This document shows, piece after piece, positions 1-5,357 of a stretch of DNA of 10,201 nucleotides. The stretch spans positions 1-10,201 of the forward strand of contig CAJBLW010000126.1 of assembly GCA_903953985.1 (NCBI GenBank), written 5' to 3'. Position 1 is the first letter of the stretch, and each line of letters begins with the position of its first letter. The notes under the pieces are model-generated. The model made no database searches. It was given only the letters and a program-made list of their open reading frames with translations, and was not told the DNA's origin. The DNA comes from an uncultured Burkholderiales bacterium (GTDB lineage: Bacteria > Pseudomonadota > Gammaproteobacteria > Burkholderiales > Burkholderiaceae_C). A program made the position numbers and the translations under genes.

Positions 1-297
1 CTATGCCCTGAAGGTTGCGTTGCGCTGATCGAGCGCTTCCTGAGTGGCATGCATCATGATGGGACCACCCACATGCGCGAACGCCTGACACTGCGCTACG
101 TACGGGCGCATCCGGTCGTGGTCGCCAGGCGATGCCGCCAAGGTGTTGCCGTCTTTCGCGGTCCAGGTGGTGGCCAGTGTTTCAGCGGCGACCATGGCCA
201 GTGTCGTTCACATGCCAGACAGCAGCGCAGCGCAATGGCGCGCATCGCCGATCACCGCCACGTTGCCCTTGATCCAACTGTTTCCCTTTGATTCAAG
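1..297 (-). pseudogene. C-terminal remnant of an FAD-dependent monooxygenase (PHBH-like), nonsense-interrupted
   Basis: Read on the minus strand from 297, the frame gives WIKGNVAVIGDARHCAALL, then SGM, a TGA at 210-208, then TTLAMVAAETLATTW and on to a TAG at 3-1. This is the C-terminal FAD-contact segment of class A flavin monooxygenases, whose usual form is G-R-V-A-L-I/V-G-D-A-A-H-C, then S-G-x-G-T-x-L-A. The conserved Gly after SGM is exactly where the TGA stands, so a GGA to TGA change is the simplest explanation. The later MRPYVAQCQAFAHVGG stretch also fits the family (usually RMRPYVxxxQ). The segment between the leucine-rich helix and MRPYV looks short, perhaps by a small in-frame deletion. 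The N-terminal Rossmann domain and the substrate domain (about 300 residues) are missing: upstream, in the same frame, comes the stop codon of hipA. A shorter frame from ATG 195 could be translated but would lack any functional fold. Family assignment is by motif recall. Confidence 0.72.
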
Positions 298-1629
298 TCA
301 CCGTTCACCCAGCAAGGGGGATTGGCCAATTTTGTTCGTTTCGGCAGTCAGCTTCGGCGGCGCAGAAAACCCCTCAAACGCCTCGCCTGCCGCCCAGTCG
401 CCCACGGCATACACGCGCTGATCGCGCAGGCCCTGCACGCCTTCGCTCCAGGCCAGCAGCATGCGTTTGCCCACTTCTTCAAAGCCGGGGTGCTCGGTCA
501 TGGCCTGTCGTACCTCGCGGCCCACATCGGCCACAGCGTCGCTGATGGCTTGCACCATGTGCAACTGTTCTTTGGGCGGAATGCCGAAGGTGGCGGCGAT
601 GAACTTCTGCAGGTTTTTGCCGGGCAGCCAAGTCTTTTTCCCCATGAATTCAATGCCCGGCGGGTTGTTTGCAAAGCCCGCATATACGCTGGTGGTCAGC
701 ATGTCGTAGGTGGGCGACAGCTGCACGTCGGCCCGGCTGGTGTAGAGCAGGGCCAGATTTTTGGCGTGGCAGTCGGCGTTGCGCAGGGCGTAGGTCAGCA
801 GCAAAGTCGTGGCCAGCTGGCGAAAGGTCTCCAGCCGTTGCGCGCCGGGCACATGGTCGCGCACAGCTTTGGCGATGCGTTCCCAAGTGGTGTCGTATTT
901 GGCGGCGGGGCGCAGGCCCAGCAGACTGCAGAAGTCTTCCATGCCCCAGTGGGCCTGACCGTTTTCGTCCACATCAAAGCGGTGCACCACCAGCGCTTGG
1001 CCGTCGTCAGAGACTTGCGTGTGGGCCGTGGGCATGACACGCCGCGCCACGTGCATGCACAGGTGCTCGTTCAGCGCCACAAAGGGCAGCCGGGCGCTGG
1101 AGCCTTTGACGATGTGCCGCCGGGTGACCAGGCTGGCCTTGGGGTGCGCGCCCAGTGGCAAGGCGTCTTCGCTTTGTGAATTCAGAAATTTGGGCACCAC
1201 GCCCGAGACGCCGCTGGTGGCGTGTTCACGCACCAGCGCGGCAAAAGCGGCCTCGGAGTTGTCGCCCTTGAGCAGAGCGGCCACTTCAATGGGTTTGGCG
1301 GGCACGTCTAGCGTTGCGCCGGGGGCGGCCACCTGCAGGCGACCCACCATATTGCGGCCAATCACCGACAGCAGGGCCGCCGGGCTGGCACCGATGTGCG
1401 GGCCAAATTGCTCTTGCAGCACTTGCAACAAATAGCCTTCGGGCAGGTTCATCTGCAGCACGGGTGGCAGCTGGTCGTCCCAGACATAGCTCTCGGTGCG
1501 CACGGGCATGGTGAGCGACACGAAGTCGTCTGTGTCCACACCGGGGTGGTAGCTCAGCACGCTTTTGAAGTCGCCGGAGGGCGCCAGCGTGGCCACTTCG
1601 CGGCCCAGCACGTACACCGACAGTTGCAT
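298..1629 (-). CDS. hipA: HipA-family serine/threonine kinase toxin
   Basis: A HipA-type kinase of 443 residues, close to the usual 435-440. Family members phosphorylate a translation target (glutamyl-tRNA synthetase for E. coli HipA) and are neutralised by the partner HipB. Visible features are an N-terminal subdomain with LPEGYLLQVLQEQFG near residue 63; a Gly-rich loop SGVSGVVPKFL at 139-149; the catalytic loop NADCHAKNLALL with Asp286, Lys290 and Asn291; and the metal-binding TYDML with Asp309. These correspond to Asp309 and Asp332 of E. coli HipA. I start at ATG 1629, whose A is the last base of the hipB TGA (TGATG). A GTG at 1632, giving a 4-nt overlap and one more residue, is equally possible. 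The loop lacks the Ser found at E. coli position 150 and the usual Gln, but has a Ser five residues before the Lys. The last 25 residues (after about 418) look poorly conserved and may be the junction with the remnant downstream. Confidence 0.93.
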   Translation of the reverse strand: MQLSVYVLGREVATLAPSGDFKSVLSYHPGVDTDDFVSLTMPVRTESYVWDDQLPPVLQMNLPEGYLLQVLQEQFGPHIGASPAALLSVIGRNMVGRLQVAAPGATLDVPAKPIEVAALLKGDNSEAAFAALVREHATSGVSGVVPKFLNSQSEDALPLGAHPKASLVTRRHIVKGSSARLPFVALNEHLCMHVARRVMPTAHTQVSDDGQALVVHRFDVDENGQAHWGMEDFCSLLGLRPAAKYDTTWERIAKAVRDHVPGAQRLETFRQLATTLLLTYALRNADCHAKNLALLYTSRADVQLSPTYDMLTTSVYAGFANNPPGIEFMGKKTWLPGKNLQKFIAATFGIPPKEQLHMVQAISDAVADVGREVRQAMTEHPGFEEVGKRMLLAWSEGVQGLRDQRVYAVGDWAAGEAFEGFSAPPKLTAETNKIGQSPLLGER

Positions 1630-1907
1630 CACGTTGCCCCGGTCTGGTTGGGCAATGTCTGCGTCCGTTCACGCCGCAGCTCGTCCAGGTTGCCAGTCTG
1701 GCCTTGGGCCATCACATCCAGCTCTGCCCCCAACACGGCCAGCACGGCCAGCAGCTTGCGTGTGCCAAATTCGGCAGAGCGCCCACGCTCAAAACGCGAC
1801 AGCGATTCCGCCGTCACGCCCGCCATGGCCGCCACATCGCCTTGCTTGAGGCCCAGCTGTTTGCGCCGTGCAGCCACGGCTTCGCCGAGTTCTTGGAGGG
1901 TTTGCAA
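1629..1907 (-). CDS. hipB: HipB-like antitoxin, XRE-family DNA-binding protein
   Basis: A 92-residue helix-turn-helix protein that should bind HipA and repress its own operon. The XRE-type domain covers about residues 7-60: helix 1 LGEAVAARRKQLGLKQ, then DVAAMAGVTAESLSRFERGR as the turn and recognition helix (around 32-42). The C-terminal 25 residues are polar and likely flexible, as in other HipB antitoxins. The start is a TTG at 1907. It is the only start that keeps helix 1, because a TGA lies in frame at 1922-1920 and the next candidate (GTG, residue 11) would cut helix 1. No Shine-Dalgarno is visible before the TTG, and one operator ends directly against it. It overlaps hipA by one base (TGATG), so the two are almost certainly translationally coupled. 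Expected behaviour is autorepression with HipA as co-repressor. Confidence 0.88.
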   Translation of the reverse strand: MQTLQELGEAVAARRKQLGLKQGDVAAMAGVTAESLSRFERGRSAEFGTRKLLAVLAVLGAELDVMAQGQTGNLDELRRERTQTLPNQTGAT

Positions 1908-1923
1908 TTGATATTTACATCAA
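1908..1923 (-). promoter_or_regulatory. hipBA operator, proximal site
   Basis: On the plus strand this is TTGATATTTACATCAA, a perfect dyad TTGAT-N6-ATCAA. It lies between the predicted -10 box and the hipB TTG, touching the start codon. A near-identical site lies 40 bp away, centre to centre. E. coli HipB operators have the same architecture (TATCC-N8-GGATA) with different half-sites, so HipB binding is a sound inference but is not proven here. Confidence 0.72.
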
Positions 1924-1927
1924 GATG

Positions 1928-1957
1928 TTCATAAATCAGAATTCATTTTGATGTAAA
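1928..1957 (-). promoter_or_regulatory. Predicted sigma70 promoter of hipBA
   Basis: On the minus strand, TTTACA (1957-1952; 5 of 6 to the -35 consensus) is followed after 18 nt by TATGAA (1933-1928; 4 of 6 to the -10 consensus). The predicted start of transcription is near 1921, leaving a leader of only about 14 nt before the TTG of hipB. The region is distinctly AT-rich compared with its surroundings. It sits between the two operator sites, which supports the assignment. Confidence 0.5.
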
Positions 1958-1963
1958 AATCAA
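1948..1963 (-). promoter_or_regulatory. hipBA operator, distal site
   Basis: On the plus strand this is TTGATGTAAAAATCAA, again a perfect TTGAT-N6-ATCAA dyad. Its reverse complement matches the proximal site at 15 of 16 bases. With three more inward bases counted, the pair form 20-bp inverted arms (1908-1927 and 1944-1963) matching at 18 of 20. This site covers the predicted -35 box, so occupancy would block RNA polymerase. The 40-bp centre spacing is about four helical turns and puts both sites on nearly the same face. Confidence 0.72.
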
Positions 1964-1994
1964 AAAATGCAAGACAAATCAGTCTTAACATGCC

Positions 1995-2033
1995 CAAAAA
2001 GAGATGGCAACGCGTGTGCCACTTTCTGTGGCA
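1995..2033 (-). terminator. Weak candidate terminator after the dehydrogenase gene
   Basis: A perfect 6-bp stem TGCCAC/GTGGCA (2017-2022 with 2028-2033) closes a 5-nt loop. On the minus strand it is followed, about 16 nt on, by a run of five T (complement of 1996-2000). The T run is too far from the stem for a textbook intrinsic terminator. It lies about 30 nt past the stop codon of the dehydrogenase gene, the right place to separate that unit from hipBA. The rest of the 1908-2063 gap holds only the hipBA control region. Confidence 0.25.
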
Positions 2034-2063
2034 TCTTCAAACGTGGTGGTGACGTTCAGTCAG

Positions 2064-2996
2064 CTAAGACGACATTTTCGACAACACATCAAACACCGCA
2101 GCCGTGTCGTGTTCGGCGTGCCCCAGGGCCATGGCGGCGTTGTAAATGGGCACGGTGGCGGCAAACAGCGGCGCGGGCACATGGGCGTCGGCCAGCGCAG
2201 CGGCAATCAGCTGCATGTCTTTTTGCCAGATGCCGACTTTCATGGTGGCGGTGAGCCAGCCTTCGTCCTGCATCAGGGGGCCGCGCACCTGCAGCATGCG
2301 TGAGCCGCCTGCGCCGTCGCTGAGCACCTTGACAGCGTCTTGCGGTCGGATGCCCCAACGCTGGCCCAGCAGCAGGGCTTCGGCGGTGGACACGTTGTGG
2401 ATGGCCACCAGCAAATTGGCCATCAGCTTCATCTTCATGCCGTTGCCAAAGGCGCCCAGGTCAAAGGTGCTTTTTGAGAAACCTTCAAAGACGGGTGCCA
2501 GTTGCTTGATCGCCGTCTTGGGGCCGCTGGCATAGACCGTGAGGTCTTTGTGCACGGCTTGCGCGCCGGTGCCCGACAAGGGACAGTCGAGCATGACGAT
2601 GCCTTGGGTTTTGAGCGTGTCGCGGGCGGTGGTTTTGTCGGCAATGTCAAGCGTGCTGGTTTCCACCACCAGCAAGTTCCGTCGGCCGACAGCGGCGATT
2701 TGTTGCGCCGCATCGTGCAAGGCCTTTGGCCCAGGCAGTGAGCAGATGATGACTTGGGCATCGGCTGCCAAGTCGGCCGCCGATTTGCGCGCCGTGCCCC
2801 CGGCCGCTTTCAGGCGCTTCATGGCTTTGGGGTCGGGGTCGTAACCCGTGACCTGAAAGCCCGCCTTCATCAGGTTCACGGCCATGGCCAAGCCCATGAT
2901 GCCCACGCCCAGCATGCCCACACGCTCAATCTGCGCCTTCAATTTCACAGGCCTGGCCACTGGGGAGGTCCGGGATTTTTGGGCAGGACTGCTCAT
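2064..2996 (-). CDS. NAD-dependent beta-hydroxyacid dehydrogenase (HIBADH/GarR family)
   Basis: A 310-residue member of the family that holds 3-hydroxyisobutyrate dehydrogenase, tartronate semialdehyde reductase and 6-phosphogluconate dehydrogenase-like enzymes. These interconvert a beta-hydroxy acid and the matching aldehyde or keto form with NAD(P). The nucleotide fold starts at residue 25 with VGMLGVGIMGLAMAVNL. An Asp in GYDPD (51-55) after the second strand argues for NAD(H). The substrate loop is DCPLSGTGAQA (137-147), where most relatives have DAPVSGG. The catalytic segment GNGMKMKLMANLL (184-196) keeps Lys190 and Asn194, but has Ala where the first of the two Asn usually stands. WQKDMQL (257-263) matches the C-terminal KD motif. 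About 20 residues precede the fold, so a start at GTG (residue 17) is possible; I keep ATG 2996. No clear ribosome site is seen. It follows the receptor gene by 36 nt, suggesting reduction or oxidation of an imported acid. The exact substrate cannot be read from the sequence. Confidence 0.85.
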   Translation of the reverse strand: MSSPAQKSRTSPVARPVKLKAQIERVGMLGVGIMGLAMAVNLMKAGFQVTGYDPDPKAMKRLKAAGGTARKSAADLAADAQVIICSLPGPKALHDAAQQIAAVGRRNLLVVETSTLDIADKTTARDTLKTQGIVMLDCPLSGTGAQAVHKDLTVYASGPKTAIKQLAPVFEGFSKSTFDLGAFGNGMKMKLMANLLVAIHNVSTAEALLLGQRWGIRPQDAVKVLSDGAGGSRMLQVRGPLMQDEGWLTATMKVGIWQKDMQLIAAALADAHVPAPLFAATVPIYNAAMALGHAEHDTAAVFDVLSKMSS

Positions 2997-3032
2997 GTTG
3001 GCTGCTGCATATCCATGTCGATGTGGGTGAAA

Positions 3033-4016
3033 TCAGTCGACCTTGATGCCCAGGTCGTTGATCACCTTGTTCCAGAAGGCGTAGTCGCCGTTGGCCACGG
3101 TGTCGAGCGCAGCGGCGCTGGTGCCCGTGGGCGTGAGGCCCAGTTCAATCAGGCGGGCCTGGATCTCGGGCAATTTCACGATCTTGACGATCTCGGTGTT
3201 GAGCTTGGCAATGATGTCGTTGGGTGTGCCTGTGGGCGCAAAGATGCCGTGCCACGAGCTGCCGATCACCCCGTTGACGTCCAGGTTGGCGTCAAACTCG
3301 GTCATGGTGGGCACGTCGGGCAGGCCAGGGATGCGCTGGGCACCCGAGATGCCCAGGGCCTTGACCTTGCCGGACTTGATGAGCGGAATGGCGGTGGTCG
3401 AGGCCTCCACCGACAGGCTGATCAGGCCGCTCATCACATCGGGTGAGGGGTTGGTTTTGTAGGGCACGTGGTTGAGCTTGATGCCCAGCCGCTGCGACCA
3501 CACCTCCAAAGCCACATGGGGCTGCGAGCCGACGCCCAAGGAGGCAAAGTCGATCTTGCCCGGGTTCGCCTTGGCGTACGCCACCAGCTCTTTCATGTTG
3601 TTGTAAGGCGCTTTGGGCGTGGCGGTCAGCACATGGGGCACTTGCAAGATTTGGGTGACGGCCTTGAAATCACGCGGCGGGTTGAACTTGGCGTCTCTGT
3701 ACACATTGGGGGCAATCGCGTGCGAGGCCTTGACGCTGAAAAACAGCGTGTAACCATCGGCCGGCGAGGTGGCCGCAGCCACGGCGCCGATCATGCCGCC
3801 CGCGCCGGGCCGGTTGTCGACCAACACGGGTTGGCCCAGGGCCGCGCTCAGCTTGTCGCCAATCAGGCGGGCCACCACATCGGGCGAAATGCCGGCTGGG
3901 AAAGGCACCACCAGCTTGATCGGGCGATTGGGAAAGCCCGCAGATTGCGCAAAGGCTTGGGGCATGGTGCTGAGCGTGGTGGCTGCAGCCAGGGCAATCA
4001 AATGACGGCGTTTCAT
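3033..4016 (-). CDS. Tripartite tricarboxylate transporter substrate-binding protein (Bug/TctC family)
   Basis: A 327-residue periplasmic solute receptor. The signal peptide is plain: MKRRHLIALAAATTLSTMPQ followed by AFA, with likely cleavage before Gln24. The mature protein opens with the Bug signature FPNRPIKLVVPFPAGISPD (28-46), whose Asp46 contacts the ligand carboxylate through the second loop in solved relatives. VDNRPGAGGMIG (66-77) follows, then the typical PHVLTATP and GVGSQPHVALE segments. Relatives capture carboxylates such as citrate, aromatic acids and amino acids and deliver them to TctAB or to signalling systems. No TctA or TctB gene lies nearby. This is common for this greatly expanded family in Burkholderiales. 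The start is ATG 4016. The next gene downstream is the hydroxyacid dehydrogenase, 36 nt away. The ligand is unknown. Confidence 0.93.
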   Translation of the reverse strand: MKRRHLIALAAATTLSTMPQAFAQSAGFPNRPIKLVVPFPAGISPDVVARLIGDKLSAALGQPVLVDNRPGAGGMIGAVAAATSPADGYTLFFSVKASHAIAPNVYRDAKFNPPRDFKAVTQILQVPHVLTATPKAPYNNMKELVAYAKANPGKIDFASLGVGSQPHVALEVWSQRLGIKLNHVPYKTNPSPDVMSGLISLSVEASTTAIPLIKSGKVKALGISGAQRIPGLPDVPTMTEFDANLDVNGVIGSSWHGIFAPTGTPNDIIAKLNTEIVKIVKLPEIQARLIELGLTPTGTSAAALDTVANGDYAFWNKVINDLGIKVD

Positions 4017-4023
4017 GGTGTGG

Positions 4024-4029
4024 TCTCCT
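4024..4029 (-). promoter_or_regulatory. Ribosome binding site of the Bug receptor gene
   Basis: AGGAGA on the minus strand, 7 nt before ATG 4016. This strong site fixes the start of the receptor gene and suggests high translation, as expected for a periplasmic receptor. The 120-bp gap upstream (4017-4136) is the only sizeable space between the catabolic operon and this gene. I see no convincing promoter or hairpin in it, so whether the receptor has its own promoter is undecided. Confidence 0.7.
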
Positions 4030-4136
4030 GAAGGGGGGTGGATTCGAGCTCATCGTAGGGAGGTACACCCAAGCGACACATCACGTTAACCCCTAAGGGC
4101 AGACGCATGGGTTACAGCTGGCGCTGTTCCATCAGC

Positions 4137-5357
4137 TCAAACCACCCCGCGCCGCACCAGCCCCTCCAACTGCGCATCACTCAGTCCCAACTCCTCGCGC
4201 AGTGCCTGCAAACTGTGCTCACCCAGCCGAGGTGGCGGATGGTGCATCACGGGCGATGCCGACCAGTTCAGCGGGCTGCGCACCACGCGCACGGTTTGCC
4301 CTGAACTGTGGGGCAGTTCAACCACCATTTGCCGGTGTTGGGTTTGCGGATCGGCAAAGACCTGCGCCATGTCGTTGATGGGACCTGCCGGGACGTTGGC
4401 AGCGTTCAGTTGTTCCAGCAATTGGGCCCGGGGTTGGGTGCGGACCCGTGCCTGCAAGGCGCCCTGCAGTTCGCTGCGGTGGGCGATGCGTTGCATGTTG
4501 GTGGCAAAGCGGGGGTCGGTGGCCATGTCGGGTGCGCCCAGCACGGTGCACAGTTGGCCAAACTGTGTGTTGTTGCCCGCCGCGATGATGAGGCGGCCTT
4601 CGGCGCATTCAAAGACTTCGGACGGTGATGCGATTGGGTTGGTGTTGCCCACGCGTTGCGGGGCCTTGCCATTCATCAAGTAACCCACGGCCAGGTGGCC
4701 GTTGAAGGCCACGGTGGCGTCCAGCATGGCCGCGTCGATGGCCTGGCCTTCGCCGGTTTTTTGCCGGTGCATGAGCGCGCCCAGAATACCAATGGCGGCG
4801 TACAGTCCGGTCACCATGTCGGTCATCGGGATGGCCGTGCGCATGGGGCCACCGCCGGGCTGATCGTCGGGCAGGCCGCAGGTGCTCATGGGCCCGGCCA
4901 GGCCTTGCAAGATGAAGTCATAAGCGGGTTTGGGCGCATACGGCCCGGTTTGGCCAAACCCGGTGACTGAGCAGTAAATCAGCCCGGGCTTCAGGCCTCG
5001 CAGGCTGGCTTCGTCGAGACCGTATTTGGCCAATGAGCCGACCTTGTAGTTCTCGATCACCACGTCGCAGCGCAGCGCCAGATCGCGCACCAGCTGCGCG
5101 CCTTCGGTGGTGGCAATATCCACCGTGATGGACTGTTTGCCTCGGTTGTAGGCCAGGTACAGGGCCGAGTCGTTGCTGGGCTGGCCTGTGGCCGGATCTT
5201 GCAAAAAAGGCCCCATGCGCCGCGTGTCATCGCCTTCGCCGGGCTTTTCGATCTTGTAAACGGTGGCACCCATGTCGGCCAGGATTTGCGTGCACATGGG
5301 CCCGGCAATGACGCGGGTCAGATCGAGGACCTTGATGCCTTCAAGTATGGCGCTCAT
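4137..5357 (-). CDS. CaiB/BaiF (family III) CoA-transferase
   Basis: A 406-residue family III CoA-transferase, the usual length. These enzymes move CoA from an acyl-CoA donor to a free acid through acyl-aspartyl intermediates and act as intertwined dimers. The N-terminus reads LEGIKVLDLTRVIAGPMCTQ with MGATVYKIEKPGEGD (29-43), then NRGKQSITVD (71-80). The catalytic Asp is Asp147 in PAYDFILQGLAGPMS. GEGQAIDAAMLDA (203-215) and the C-terminal NVPAGPINDMAQVF (321-334) are also typical. ATG 5357 is chosen because the conserved N-terminus begins there, GGAGA lies 6 nt upstream, and the start overlaps the AtuA stop as ATGA. An open frame runs 84 codons further upstream but has no family character. 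Substrates of close relatives include succinate, glutarate, HMG, itaconate and carnitine. The acid here is probably a product or precursor of the carboxylase pathway encoded upstream. Confidence 0.93.
   Translation of the reverse strand: MSAILEGIKVLDLTRVIAGPMCTQILADMGATVYKIEKPGEGDDTRRMGPFLQDPATGQPSNDSALYLAYNRGKQSITVDIATTEGAQLVRDLALRCDVVIENYKVGSLAKYGLDEASLRGLKPGLIYCSVTGFGQTGPYAPKPAYDFILQGLAGPMSTCGLPDDQPGGGPMRTAIPMTDMVTGLYAAIGILGALMHRQKTGEGQAIDAAMLDATVAFNGHLAVGYLMNGKAPQRVGNTNPIASPSEVFECAEGRLIIAAGNNTQFGQLCTVLGAPDMATDPRFATNMQRIAHRSELQGALQARVRTQPRAQLLEQLNAANVPAGPINDMAQVFADPQTQHRQMVVELPHSSGQTVRVVRSPLNWSASPVMHHPPPRLGEHSLQALREELGLSDAQLEGLVRRGVV

Noticed and set aside
208..210. The TGA in the monooxygenase remnant as a selenocysteine or programmed readthrough site.
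   Set aside because: The replaced residue is a structural Gly in the family, one base change from GGA explains it, and most of the gene is missing anyway.
2993..3016. A seven-codon frame (MDMQQPT) whose TGA overlaps the dehydrogenase ATG, possibly a coupling leader.
   Set aside because: It has no ribosome site of its own, and frames this short arise easily by chance. Only conservation in relatives would make it credible.
4017..4136. A terminator or promoter in the 120-bp gap between the CoA-transferase and receptor genes.
   Set aside because: I found only short or widely spaced complementary stretches without a T run, and a TACGAT-like box without a matching -35 at proper spacing.
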